DNA from: an uncultured Mycoplasmatota bacterium
GTDB taxonomy: Bacteria > Bacillota_I > Bacilli_A > RF39 > UBA660
Assembly: GCA_947646095.1 (NCBI GenBank)
Contig: CANSFI010000007.1
Coordinates: 1 to 63,800 of the forward strand
DNA length: 63,800 bases
Direction: 5' to 3'
Both the position numbers and the translations under genes were made by a program. This document shows, one piece after another, positions 17,816-26,296 of the stretch (positions within the stretch are counted from its first letter, which is position 1; each line of letters starts with the position of its first letter). The notes below the pieces were generated by a model that worked only from the letters and a program-made list of their open reading frames with translations, ran no database searches and had not been told where the DNA came from.

Positions 17816-17835
17816 CTTATAATGGAGGGTATGAT

Positions 17836-18501
17836 ATGAAAGGAATAAAAAAAATACTTATTTTTAGTCTTTTGATGTTTATACCTAACATGGTAAAAGC
17901 AGATTGTGATTATAATGAAAAATCTAGGCTTCAATCTTTAGCTAGTAATCTCAATTTTAGTTACGATTATAAAGAAATAGCAGATGGTAAATTTAATAAA
18001 GTCAGTTTTGATATTATAATTAATAATTTACAACCAGAATTATATATAGATGATGTTACTAATGGTGTAACACACTATTATAATAATAAAAACGAAATTA
18101 CAATCAATAATTATAGTGCTGGGAGTACAATAGAATTTGAAATACGTGCTCGTTTGGGAAACTGTAAAAATCAATATTTAATAACACATTATGTTACATT
18201 ACCACCATATAACAAATATTATAAAGATCTTATATGTAATGGTGTAACAAGTTATAAATTGTGTGACCGTTGGAGTAAAATAACTTTATCATATGATGAT
18301 TTTGTTGAAAGGGTAACAGAATATAAAAAAGAATTGAGACAAACACATGAGGATCCTATCATAGAGGATGAAAATGAATTTATAGAAAAAATTATTTCAT
18401 TTTTATCTAAATATAGTATTTATTTATTTGGCGGTATTATAATTGTTTGTAGTAGTTTAATATTCTATTTGAGTCGAAAAGATGATTTTGATTTAAAATA
18501 G
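17836..18501 (+). CDS. Secreted, C-terminally membrane-anchored protein of the Tad/T4SS locus
   Basis: 221 residues. A signal peptide (MKGIKKILIFSLLMFIPNMVKA, cleavage before DCDY) is followed by an extracytoplasmic domain with about five cysteines, probably disulfide-linked, and a C-terminal helix (YLFGGIIIVCSSLIFYL) with a short charged tail. No family is recognised. The type I topology fits a pilus-base or minor surface component. It lies 16 bases upstream of the TadE-like gene. Confidence 0.6.
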   Translation: MKGIKKILIFSLLMFIPNMVKADCDYNEKSRLQSLASNLNFSYDYKEIADGKFNKVSFDIIINNLQPELYIDDVTNGVTHYYNNKNEITINNYSAGSTIEFEIRARLGNCKNQYLITHYVTLPPYNKYYKDLICNGVTSYKLCDRWSKITLSYDDFVERVTEYKKELRQTHEDPIIEDENEFIEKIISFLSKYSIYLFGGIIIVCSSLIFYLSRKDDFDLK

Positions 18502-18516
18502 AAAAGGAGTGAAAAT

Positions 18517-18921
18517 ATGAAAGAGTCATTTTGGGCGATATTTATTATATCAATAGGAATTATATCAATAGCGTTTGTCTTCTTATTTCAAAGATTGACA
18601 AATACTGATGAACACAACATGCATCTTTTAAAAGAAACAACAGAAGCAGCTATGTTTGATGCTTTAGATTTAGCTTCTTATAGAAAAGATGGTACTATTA
18701 GAATAGACCGTGAAAAATTTGCTGAAAATTTTGTTAGAAGATTTGCTGAAAATGCTTCATTAGCACGTACTTACGTGATTGAAATATATGATGTTAATGA
18801 AGAACCACCTAAGGTTAGTTTGAAAGTTTCTAGTACAGAAAAAGGACAGGATGCCTCAAACGAAATCTTAGAGTTCGATATTGAAAACAAAATCGATGCA
18901 ATATTGGAAACACCATATTAG
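18517..18921 (+). CDS. TadE-like/minor pilin-like membrane protein
   Basis: 134 residues with one N-terminal helix (MKESFWAIFIISIGIISIAF) and a soluble outer domain. It begins with the same MKE as three pilin-like proteins further along (22684, 22910, 23347), but lacks their glycine at position 6. After the helix it reads TEAAMFDALDLASYRKDGTI, reminiscent of TadE-type pseudopilins that form the tip or base of Tad pili. AAAAGGAGTG precedes the ATG. Family placement is by position and architecture only. Confidence 0.55.
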   Translation: MKESFWAIFIISIGIISIAFVFLFQRLTNTDEHNMHLLKETTEAAMFDALDLASYRKDGTIRIDREKFAENFVRRFAENASLARTYVIEIYDVNEEPPKVSLKVSSTEKGQDASNEILEFDIENKIDAILETPY

Positions 18922-18938
18922 AAGAAAGGGATGAATTT

Positions 18939-19754
18939 ATGAATAATTTAATAATTTCAATAAGAAGATTTTTTAAAAACAAAAACACAGTTACAATTTT
19001 GGGGGTAATAGTTATATTAGGACTTTTATATTGGGGATATAGTTCACAAGTAAATGGAGCTGTAGCACCTATTTCTGTTCCTGTAGCAGCACAAACAATT
19101 CAACCTAGAACAGAAATTACAGAAGCTATGGTTACTACTATAGAGGTACCATCTATTTCTATAACTGATAATGTTTATAGAACTGCTAATGCAGTTGTTG
19201 GTAAATATTCAGCAGTTAATGCAGTAATACCAGCTGGAAGCATGTTCTATACAGAATCAGTTGTTGATAAAAGGGAACTACCTGATAATGCATTTGTTGA
19301 AGTTGGAGATGATGAAATACCATATTTATTCCCTGTTGATTTAGAATCATCATTTGTTAATTCTATCTATCCAGGTAATAAAATAGACATTTATATGAAA
19401 GCAGAAGATACTTCAGGTAAGATAATGGTTGGAAAACTTATTGCTGACTTAGAAGTAGTTGCTGTTAAAGATGCAAGTGGTAAAAATGTATTTGAAAACA
19501 CAGAAGAAGACAGACAAGCTGCATATTTTATCTTTGGATTAGATGAAGAAATACATATTTTACTTAGAAAAGCTTCATATTTAAGCAATTATGGAGTAGA
19601 ACTAATTCCAGTACCACATGGAGGAACTGCTGTAAGTGAAGATGAAACAAGAGTTAGTACTGAATATCTAAAGAATTTCATTAATGCTAATACAATAGTA
19701 TTAGAAGGCCAAGAAGGAACAAAGAAAAATAACAATAATGATAATGGTGAGTAA
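18939..19754 (+). CDS. cpaB: Flp pilus assembly protein CpaB/RcpC (SAF domain)
   Basis: 271 residues. One N-terminal helix (about 19-33, TILGVIVILGLLYWG), then an SAF-type domain (PISVPVAAQTIQPRTEITEA then MVTTIEVP and AVVGKYSAVNAVIPAGSMF), then an RcpC-like C-terminal domain (VNSIYPGNKIDIYMKAED). CpaB is an extracytoplasmic assembly factor of Tad pili. The asparagine-rich tail is probably disordered. The next gene, cpaF, starts three bases after its stop, so the two are translationally linked. Confidence 0.85.
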   Translation: MNNLIISIRRFFKNKNTVTILGVIVILGLLYWGYSSQVNGAVAPISVPVAAQTIQPRTEITEAMVTTIEVPSISITDNVYRTANAVVGKYSAVNAVIPAGSMFYTESVVDKRELPDNAFVEVGDDEIPYLFPVDLESSFVNSIYPGNKIDIYMKAEDTSGKIMVGKLIADLEVVAVKDASGKNVFENTEEDRQAAYFIFGLDEEIHILLRKASYLSNYGVELIPVPHGGTAVSEDETRVSTEYLKNFINANTIVLEGQEGTKKNNNNDNGE

Positions 19755-19756
19755 TT

Positions 19757-20893
19757 ATGTTTGATAGCATGTTTTCACATATCGACTTTGGCCCAGTTAA
19801 GGAATATTTAGAAAATGATGATATTACTGATATTTCATACAGTAATGGGGGACAAGTTTGGTTAAAAACATTATCTAGAGGAATTTTTAGAATAGAAAAT
19901 AATTTAGTAAATAATGCTTTTATAGAAAAATTAGCTTTTCAATGTGCAAATGCAATGGGTAAAACATTTAATATGGCTCATCCATTTCTAGATGCAGAAG
20001 GAGCTGAACTACGTCTTAACTTTATTCATGAATCAATAGCTAAAAATGGTATTGCTTGTGTTATGCGTAAAACACCTGCTAAAATAAGACTTGAAAAAGA
20101 AAAAATATTACAAGATAAATATATAGAATTAGATATTCATGAATTTTTAGTTAAATGTATTGAAGGACACTGTAACATTATTGTTAGTGGTGAAACTGGA
20201 TCTGGTAAAACAGAGTTTATTAAATACTTAGCATCTAAGATTAAAGAAAATGAAAAAGTTATTACAATAGAAGATACATTAGAACTTCATTTAGATAGAA
20301 TTTTTCCAACTCGTGATATAGTTGCTATGAAAACTAATAATATAGCATCTTATACAGATGTATTAGTTACATGTATGCGTCAAAATCCTAAATGGATATT
20401 ACTTTCTGAGGTTCGTAGTGCTGAAGCTGTAATGGCTATTCGTAACTCTATTTCATCAGGACACTATATTCTATCTACAATCCATGCTGATAAAGCTTCA
20501 GCTATACCAAACCGTATGTATAGTTTACTTGAAACTAATCAAGATATTGAACAATTTTTAGCATCAATCTATAGGTATATTCAACTTGGGGTATATATTA
20601 GAGCTTATCAAGATAAGGAAACTAAGAGATTTGTTCGTGAAATAGCAGAAGTTACAGAATTTTATGTTACTAAAGATAATAAAGCTGAATATAACACAAT
20701 TTATAGAAAAACATCAGAAGGAAATGTTATTCGTAACAATCCTAGTCCATATTTGATAGATTATTTAGATTCACAAGGTGTTAGTTTACCTAAAAATATA
20801 ATTAATACAAATAAAAATGGATTAGAAAATAATCAAAACGCATTTGATTATCAAACAACTTCTAGTGATTTTACTGAAATAATTGATTTTTAA
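19757..20893 (+). CDS. cpaF: CpaF/TadA-family secretion ATPase (VirB11 superfamily)
   Basis: 378 residues. This hexameric cytoplasmic ATPase powers Tad pilus assembly; the superfamily also includes VirB11 of type IV secretion. Visible motifs: Walker A GETGSGKTEF (about residue 144), Asp box ITIEDTLELHL, Walker B-like WILLSEVRSAEAVMAI, and His box STIHADKASAIPNRM. The N-terminal domain includes the ITDISYSNGGQVWLKT segment. Since Gram-positive type IV systems usually lack VirB11, this protein may serve both halves of the locus (inference). Confidence 0.93.
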   Translation: MFDSMFSHIDFGPVKEYLENDDITDISYSNGGQVWLKTLSRGIFRIENNLVNNAFIEKLAFQCANAMGKTFNMAHPFLDAEGAELRLNFIHESIAKNGIACVMRKTPAKIRLEKEKILQDKYIELDIHEFLVKCIEGHCNIIVSGETGSGKTEFIKYLASKIKENEKVITIEDTLELHLDRIFPTRDIVAMKTNNIASYTDVLVTCMRQNPKWILLSEVRSAEAVMAIRNSISSGHYILSTIHADKASAIPNRMYSLLETNQDIEQFLASIYRYIQLGVYIRAYQDKETKRFVREIAEVTEFYVTKDNKAEYNTIYRKTSEGNVIRNNPSPYLIDYLDSQGVSLPKNIINTNKNGLENNQNAFDYQTTSSDFTEIIDF

Positions 20894-20910
20894 TAATAAG
20901 GAGGTGCAAC

Positions 20911-21813
20911 ATGACATTTTTAATAATCTTTTTAGTTGCTGCTATTGCTATATATATTGCTATATATAGGAATAACAGAGGAGAAAATGTTTATAAGTAT
21001 ATTTCTAAACATGTTGGCAATGCTTATGAAAAATATGCACCTTATTCTTTTAAAGAAGTAAGAGAAAAAGTAAAAGAATTAGGTCAAGAATATACTCCTA
21101 GACAATATACAATACAAATAACTATTTTTGCAATCGCTTCAGCAGTTATTTCTTATTTGTATTTTTACAATTTACTTATATCAATTATATATGTACTTTG
21201 TTCTATCGCTGTAATTCCATATCTTACTTATTTAAGATGCAAAAGAGTATATAGTGAGTTTATATTTGAACAAATTCAAGTATATACAACTAATACAATT
21301 ATGGAATTCGCAACTACTCAATCATTTGTTAAAGCTATTGAAGGAGTTTATGATTCAGATGTTTTAGAAGACCCTGTAAAAGAAGATGTAAAAATGATGA
21401 TCGATTTAGCTTATCAAAATGGTACTATTGAACAATCTATTGAATATATGAACAACAAATATGATTTCTATATTGTAAAAAATATGCATCAATTATTTTT
21501 ACAAATTACTAATGAAGGTTCAAAAGATTCAGGTGAATCATTAGAAAATATGTCATTAGATATAGATATGTTAGTTGAAAATGTTTACAGAGATCGTATT
21601 GAAAGAGCAACTTTCCATAAAAAATTCTTACAATTTGGTATAATTCTTTATTTAATGGTTATGCTAGTACAATTCTTACTAGGTATAGAATCTTATATTA
21701 AAATGCTTGATAATATTTTAATGCAATTCTTATTACATGGAATTATCATTATAAATACATATTTTTTACTTAGTGGGGAAAAATACTATAATGAAGATGT
21801 GGGGGCAGAATAA
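20911..21813 (+). CDS. tadB: TadB-like pilus platform protein (T2SS F domain)
   Basis: 300 residues with an N-terminal helix, a helix pair at about 70-105 and another pair near the C-terminus (FGIILYLMVMLVQFLLGI), bracketing a cytoplasmic helical GspF-type domain (VYTTNTIMEFATTQSFVKAI, LAYQNGTIEQSIEYMN, EGSKDSGESLENM). Such inner-membrane platform proteins couple CpaF to the pilin fibre. AAGGAGGTGCAAC precedes the ATG, and its stop overlaps the start of the tadC-like gene (TAATG). Confidence 0.85.
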   Translation: MTFLIIFLVAAIAIYIAIYRNNRGENVYKYISKHVGNAYEKYAPYSFKEVREKVKELGQEYTPRQYTIQITIFAIASAVISYLYFYNLLISIIYVLCSIAVIPYLTYLRCKRVYSEFIFEQIQVYTTNTIMEFATTQSFVKAIEGVYDSDVLEDPVKEDVKMMIDLAYQNGTIEQSIEYMNNKYDFYIVKNMHQLFLQITNEGSKDSGESLENMSLDIDMLVENVYRDRIERATFHKKFLQFGIILYLMVMLVQFLLGIESYIKMLDNILMQFLLHGIIIINTYFLLSGEKYYNEDVGAE

Positions 21814-22604
21814 TGTTATTTGTAATTATCGGATTAATAGTTTTATTAATATTTGAATATCAACATGTTATTGATTCAAAAAAATTTATAAATGATACTG
21901 AACCATATCTTAGATTTTTAATGGAAGATGATTATAAGTTTTTGCTCGATATAAGATATAATGGAAAACTAACAGAAGAAGAAGTTAACAAATTATACCA
22001 AAAACGTATAGGAACAGCTTTAATTACTATAGTTGTATTATTCTTCTTATTCTTATCAAATTTAAATTTTGTAAACATTCTTATTTGTTTTATAATAGGA
22101 TTTGTAGTATTTAAGATGCCTTATACTAAATTAAAGTCTTATTATAATGCTAATCTACATCACATTAATTTAATGTTACCTTATTATTTAAAAGGGTTAG
22201 AAATATTAATTCAACATTATACAGTCCCAGTTGCTTTAGCAAAATCAATCGATACAGCACCAGAGGTATTTAGACCAGGATTAAGGAAATTAATTGATAA
22301 AATAGATGCTGGAGATTCTAGTGTTGATCCATATATGGACTTTGCTAAAGAATATCCAGTTAGAGATTCTATGCGTATGATGAGATTGCTTTATCGTTTG
22401 GGTTTAGGTTCACAAGAAAATAAACAAGAACAATTATTAATGTTCTCTAGAACTATTTCATCATTACAAAATAAAGCTCGTGAACAAAAATATAAAGAAC
22501 GTTTAGAAAAAATGGAAAATAAAACAATGTTAATGCTAGGTTGTACTGGTGGAGGAATTTTAATTTTCTTATTGATTGCTATGATGTCTATGATGCAATT
22601 TTAG
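21813..22604 (+). CDS. tadC: TadC-like pilus platform protein
   Basis: 263 residues, the partner of TadB. There is an N-terminal helix, a helix pair (about 70-105), the cytoplasmic segment LMLPYYLKGLEILIQHYTVP then DAGDSSVDPYMDFAKEYPV and MRMMRLLYRLG, and a C-terminal helix (LMLGCTGGGILIFLLIAMMS). The architecture follows the T2SSF fold, truncated compared with TadB. It overlaps the tadB stop by one base, so the two are translationally coupled and likely made in equal amounts. Confidence 0.8.
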   Translation: MLFVIIGLIVLLIFEYQHVIDSKKFINDTEPYLRFLMEDDYKFLLDIRYNGKLTEEEVNKLYQKRIGTALITIVVLFFLFLSNLNFVNILICFIIGFVVFKMPYTKLKSYYNANLHHINLMLPYYLKGLEILIQHYTVPVALAKSIDTAPEVFRPGLRKLIDKIDAGDSSVDPYMDFAKEYPVRDSMRMMRLLYRLGLGSQENKQEQLLMFSRTISSLQNKAREQKYKERLEKMENKTMLMLGCTGGGILIFLLIAMMSMMQF

Positions 22605-22625
22605 TGACAATTAATGTAAAGTTTA

Positions 22626-22654
22626 TTGAAGTTTAAATATTTAAATGTTATAAT
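22626..22654 (+). promoter_or_regulatory. Internal promoter for the pilin genes
   Basis: TTGAAG (22626-22631), 17 bases, TATAAT (22649-22654), ahead of AAAGGTGGTGAT and the pilin start. An extra promoter here would allow pilin to be made in excess over the assembly machinery. Confidence 0.65.
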
Positions 22655-22683
22655 TAAATTAATAAAGTAAAGGTGGTGATATT

Positions 22684-22896
22684 GTGAAAGAAGCTGCAGG
22701 AGAAGCAAACTTAACTGTAATAACAATTATTTTAATTGGTGTAATTGTAGCTATAGCAACACCTCTTATAAATAATATGATGAAAACTACAGCAAAAAGA
22801 TCATGTTGTCAAAATGCTGGTGGAACATGGGCAAATGGAAATTGTAGTGGAGTAACCAATTGGTGGGATGAAACTAATAAGACTTGTAAAGGTTAG
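22684..22896 (+). CDS. Flp-like major pilin candidate
   Basis: 70 residues, starting at GTG 22684. MKEAAG followed by EANLTVITIILIGVIVAIA looks like a very short prepilin leader (predicted cleavage after Gly6) plus a hydrophobic alpha1 helix, as in Flp/type IVb pilins. The remaining mature domain is short, with four cysteines (SCCQNAGG, NCSG, TCKG), unusual for Flp and suggesting disulfide stabilisation. Its own promoter and first position in the pilin cluster make it the best candidate for the major Tad-type subunit. Confidence 0.7.
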   Translation: MKEAAGEANLTVITIILIGVIVAIATPLINNMMKTTAKRSCCQNAGGTWANGNCSGVTNWWDETNKTCKG

Positions 22897-22909
22897 GAAG
22901 TGATATAAT

Positions 22910-23332
22910 ATGAAAGAAGGCATAGGTAGTATATTTTTATACAATATTGTCATTATTTTCATTGTTGTTGTATTTGCAATTTTGGCTGCAACTTTAACAT
23001 ATTATAAAGCTTTTAAAGTTAATACAAAAATTATAAATTCTATTGAGAAGTTTGAAGGATATAATAATTTGGCAATAGCTGATATCGATAATAAATTACT
23101 TACTACTGGATATTTGCCTAAAGAAAATCATAAGTGTCCAAAAAAAAATGGTCAAGAACCATTAAGTTATAATGGAAATTATCGTTATTGTGTTTATCGT
23201 TTTAATGAAAGTTCTAGATATGATAGTTATGGTGTAACAACTTATATAACACTTGATATTCCACTTATTAAAACATATTGGCGTATACCAATATATGCTA
23301 GATCAAATCGTATATATCGCTTTAATGGTTAG
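22910..23332 (+). CDS. Minor pilin-like protein A
   Basis: 140 residues. MKEGIG leads into a hydrophobic helix (SIFLYNIVIIFIVVVFAILA), then a globular domain with a cysteine pair (HKCPKKNG and YRYCVYRF). It is a paralogue of the next gene: both carry an MKExxG leader, an 'IEK(F/Y)xGY' segment, 'CPK', 'YxYC(V/I)YR' and 'DIP' in the same order. Predicted extracellular after processing at Gly6. Probably a pseudopilin forming the tip or priming complex. Confidence 0.65.
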   Translation: MKEGIGSIFLYNIVIIFIVVVFAILAATLTYYKAFKVNTKIINSIEKFEGYNNLAIADIDNKLLTTGYLPKENHKCPKKNGQEPLSYNGNYRYCVYRFNESSRYDSYGVTTYITLDIPLIKTYWRIPIYARSNRIYRFNG

Positions 23333-23346
23333 GAGGTAAGTGAATC

Positions 23347-23793
23347 ATGAAAGAATCAATTGGTAATTCCGCTGTATTTACAATTATAATTATATTTGTT
23401 GGTATTATTTCTACTATTCTGATTGGTTCGCTTAGCTATACCAAAGCATATAAGATTAGAACAAGAATGATAAATATTATTGAAAAATATAAAGGTTACG
23501 ATAATGATAATGCTAAGTTAAAACAAGAAATAGATGAATACTTAAAGTCCGCTGGTTACAGCGTTATTAAACCTACAACTAATAAAAAAAATGTATGTCC
23601 TAAATATCCTGATAATAATGGTGTTAAGGCCATAAACACAATAGATAATTATGAATATTGTATATATCGCCTTAATACTGTTAAGGGTCCTTATTATCAT
23701 GTAACAGTATTTATAAGTTTCGATATACCAGTAATTTCATCTTATTTAAAGTTTCCAATATCTGGGGAAACAAGAATTATATATGAACTATAA
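23347..23793 (+). CDS. Minor pilin-like protein B
   Basis: 148 residues, tandem paralogue of the preceding gene. The leader MKESIG is followed by the helix NSAVFTIIIIFVGIISTILI and a globular domain containing MINIIEKYKGYDN, NVCPKYPD and YEYCIYRL. The duplicated pair suggests specialised minor pilins. The ribosome site is GGAGGTAAGTGAATC before the ATG. No prepilin peptidase gene (TadV/CpaA) is seen in the window, so processing would depend on an enzyme encoded elsewhere. Confidence 0.65.
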   Translation: MKESIGNSAVFTIIIIFVGIISTILIGSLSYTKAYKIRTRMINIIEKYKGYDNDNAKLKQEIDEYLKSAGYSVIKPTTNKKNVCPKYPDNNGVKAINTIDNYEYCIYRLNTVKGPYYHVTVFISFDIPVISSYLKFPISGETRIIYEL

Positions 23794-23806
23794 AAAGAGG
23801 TGAGCT

Positions 23807-24829
23807 ATGAACGTTATAATATCAAATCGTTATACAGCAATGTTACAACAATTAGATATTGATGTAATTAAAAGTCTTAACGGAGAATTTGAAGTAGATG
23901 ATATAATTTCTACTTTTCAAAATTTTTATTTTCAAAGAATGATACTAGATATAACTGCAATTAAAAACTATAAAGATATAAAAAATTTGCAAAAACTATC
24001 AATTGCTCTTGATATGGATAAAATAATATTACTTTTAGATGATTCAGCTGAAAGTTCTTCAAATGAATATTTATCTAAATTGATATCTATGGGTATTTAT
24101 AATTTTACTAAGAATGCTGAAGGTATTATGTATTTATACAATAATCCTAATTCTTATCGTGATGTAGCTCATATTCATCAATTAGATAGTAATTCAAATA
24201 ATGATTCTAATACTGGTGGAACTCAACAAACTATTTTTGTTACTCCGGCATCAAATGAACCAAAGCAGGTTAAAATTATAGGTTTTAAAAATGTTACTGA
24301 AGATGCTGGTTCAACTACTTTAGTATATATGTTAAAAAAACAATTGCAAAAAAATTATAAAGTAGCTGCTATTGAAGTAGATCGTAGAGATTTTATGTTT
24401 TTTAATGATAAAGATCTAGTTAGTACTAATTCTACTGAAATAGGTAATAAAATATCTAAATATAGTACTTATGATGTTATTTTAGTAGATATAAATAAAA
24501 GTACAGAAGCAGAAGAATTATGTAATGAAATATTTTATCTATTAGAACCATCAACTATTAAATTAAATAAATTAATGTTAATAAATAATAAAATTTTAGG
24601 AGAATTAAAAGGTAAAAAAATACTTTTAAATAAAAGTGTTTTAAGTTCAAAAGATGTACTAGATTTTGAGTATGAATCTAGATTGAAGGTATTTTATAAT
24701 ATACCACCACTTGATGATCGTGAACAAGAGATTATGGCACTAAATTCATTCTTAGATAAATTAGGTTTTATAAAACAACAACCTATGGGAACTCAAAAGA
24801 AAAATAAGCTATTAGGTTTATTTGGCTAG
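23807..24829 (+). CDS. TadZ/CpaE-like protein with degenerate P-loop
   Basis: 340 residues. The N-terminal ~115 residues resemble a receiver-like domain without phosphorylation motifs, then an asparagine/serine-rich linker, then a MinD/ParA-like domain (VKIIGFKNVTEDAGSTTLVY, AAIEVDRRDF, YDVILVDINKSTE). The Walker A lysines of ParA proteins (KGGxGKT) are absent: the loop reads EDAGSTT. TadZ proteins localise Tad machines at cell poles and several have atypical P-loops, so this is a plausible positioning factor rather than an active ATPase. It closes the Tad half of the locus. Confidence 0.65.
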   Translation: MNVIISNRYTAMLQQLDIDVIKSLNGEFEVDDIISTFQNFYFQRMILDITAIKNYKDIKNLQKLSIALDMDKIILLLDDSAESSSNEYLSKLISMGIYNFTKNAEGIMYLYNNPNSYRDVAHIHQLDSNSNNDSNTGGTQQTIFVTPASNEPKQVKIIGFKNVTEDAGSTTLVYMLKKQLQKNYKVAAIEVDRRDFMFFNDKDLVSTNSTEIGNKISKYSTYDVILVDINKSTEAEELCNEIFYLLEPSTIKLNKLMLINNKILGELKGKKILLNKSVLSSKDVLDFEYESRLKVFYNIPPLDDREQEIMALNSFLDKLGFIKQQPMGTQKKNKLLGLFG

Positions 24830-24831
24830 TA

Positions 24832-24860
24832 TTGACAAAATATAGAAAATAACGTATTAT
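24832..24860 (+). promoter_or_regulatory. Strong promoter before the VirB2-like gene
   Basis: Perfect -35 TTGACA (24832-24837), 17-base spacer, TATTAT (24855-24860). One of the best promoter matches in the window; it starts the type IV secretion half. Confidence 0.75.
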
Positions 24861-24886
24861 ATAGTTATTAGAGGAGGTTTTTATTT

Positions 24887-25246
24887 ATGATACAAATATT
24901 AAATGTATGTACTGGATTAGTTGGAGAAGCAGGTATTCCATCTAAATTAGCTTACATTGTTTCATTAGGAGTTAGTGCAATTCAAATAGTAGTGCCAATT
25001 TTATTAATAGTTTGGGGAATGTTAGATTTAGGTAAAGCTGTAATGGCTCAAAAGGAAGATGAAATTAAAAAAGGACAACAAACTTTTGTTAAAAGAATTG
25101 TTGCAGCAGTAATCGTATTCTTTGTAGTTGTAGTAGTTAAGCTTGTAGTTGGTCTTGTGGCTGACGATGGTTCTACTATAACTGGATGTATGGATAGTAT
25201 TCTAAATTGTAAATCTACATCTTGTAGTGATCCAACAGCAGGATAA
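24887..25246 (+). CDS. VirB2/TrbC-like T4SS pilin
   Basis: 119 residues with two long membrane helices (about 25-50: LAYIVSLGVSAIQIVVPILL; about 70-95: IVAAVIVFFVVVVVKLVVGL) joined by a short charged cytoplasmic loop (KEDEIKKGQQTFVKR), the VirB2/TrbC plan. The C-terminal tail has four cysteines. It carries its own strong promoter, ribosome site GAGGAGG and terminator, as expected for an abundant subunit. Its two-helix unit is clearly related to the C-terminal part of the 27735 protein. Confidence 0.65.
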   Translation: MIQILNVCTGLVGEAGIPSKLAYIVSLGVSAIQIVVPILLIVWGMLDLGKAVMAQKEDEIKKGQQTFVKRIVAAVIVFFVVVVVKLVVGLVADDGSTITGCMDSILNCKSTSCSDPTAG

Positions 25247-25268
25247 AATATAAAATAGTATAAATTAC

Positions 25269-25295
25269 GATAGCAAAATATTTGCTATCTTTTTA
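25269..25295 (+). terminator. Terminator after the VirB2-like gene
   Basis: GATAGCAAA and TTTGCTATC form a perfect 9-bp stem with a 3-base loop and a T run. Confidence 0.85.
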
Positions 25296-25339
25296 TATAC
25301 TATTTTGTTTTTTTTTTTGGTATAATTAATTTAGTAAAA
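25286..25339 (+). repeat. Direct repeat, left copy, bordering the insert
   Basis: A 54-base stretch starting TATCTTTTTATATACTATTT and including an extended -10 box (GGTATAAT) is repeated at 27225-27276 with about two substitutions and a 2-base change in T-run length. The two copies bracket about 1.9 kb that does not fit the operon. Confidence 0.7.
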
Positions 25340-25347
25340 GGATTATA

Positions 25348-25578
25348 AACAATTAGAAATAGATTTTGTTTTTAGTAAGGAATGTGATAAATATTATATC
25401 CAATCTACTTATAGCATCAGAGATGATGAAAAGAAAGAACAAGAATTCTAATTTCTTTTAAATGTAGGAGATATTTTAAAAAAATATTTATTGTATATAA
25501 TCATTTTTAAAATAGCAGGATGATAATAGAGTTATATTTGTGAGCTTTTATAATTTCTTATTGAATGAAAGTAGTTAA
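25348..25578 (+). pseudogene. C-terminal remnant of a DUF4143-type AAA ATPase
   Basis: In two neighbouring frames the translation reads LEIDFVFSKECDKYYIQSTY then SIRDDEKKEQEF, FLLNVGDILKKYLLY and DDNRVIFVSFYNFLLNESS. This is the C-terminal nuclease-like end of DUF4143 ATPases ('EIDFV...yiQv.y...e..eREf..L..i.D...K'). There are in-frame stops and frame shifts and no ATPase domain, so only a 3' scar of an accessory gene remains. It marks this stretch as foreign to the secretion operon. Confidence 0.6.
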
Positions 25579-25680
25579 AAAAGAATAGAACCAAAATAGT
25601 AAAGACATTTCAGAATAATTAAAAGTAAATAAATATATCATTAACAATTTCAATAGTTGGATTGAAAGGATGTAATATTA

Positions 25681-26187
25681 ATGTTAAAAAAAGATATTTT
25701 GGATTTAATAGATAATTTTGAAAGAGAAATATGGAAATTTGATGATAATGATAAATTATATAATGATATGCATTATATTTATTCTATTGAAAAGGAAATA
25801 AAAACATCTGATGAATCAAATATAAAACCAATCTATGACAAATTAATAGCACTAATAGGAATGATTAGATTTAAATATGGATTTGAAAGTATAATAATAA
25901 AAAGTAATCAAGAACTTGAAAATTTAAAAGAAATAATAGAAGGATTTTCATTAAATAGTAATGACATTATTAATCAGTATAATTATATAAGTAAAAACAA
26001 AAATATGGATTTCATAAAAAACAATTATGAAAATAAACAAGGAAAAGAAGGATTATATTTAGCAATTGAATCTTTAAAATCATTAATTACTAACGATGAG
26101 TATAGAAAATTATTGAATAAAAGTCAGATTAACAATGTTCTTATAGATTGTGTTAAATTAAATAATGGTATTGCCAATATAAATTGA
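25681..26187 (+). CDS. Hypothetical protein in the operon insert
   Basis: 168 residues, highly charged and helical, no known domain and no membrane helix. It starts at ATG 25681 after GAAAGGATGTAATATT and ends in TGA, rare in this window. The following frame (26188 onward) begins directly after this stop in another register without a conventional start, so the two could once have been one protein of about 435 residues separated by a frameshift near 26,170-26,190. Function unknown. Confidence 0.45.
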   Translation: MLKKDILDLIDNFEREIWKFDDNDKLYNDMHYIYSIEKEIKTSDESNIKPIYDKLIALIGMIRFKYGFESIIIKSNQELENLKEIIEGFSLNSNDIINQYNYISKNKNMDFIKNNYENKQGKEGLYLAIESLKSLITNDEYRKLLNKSQINNVLIDCVKLNNGIANIN

Positions 26188-26296
26188 ATTACAATATAAA
26201 GAAATTATAAAACAAGTTTGGGAACATTCTTTATCAAATAATATAGATGATAGTGGAAAATTTAGAGTATTATTTTCAAATATTTCTGGTGATAAT

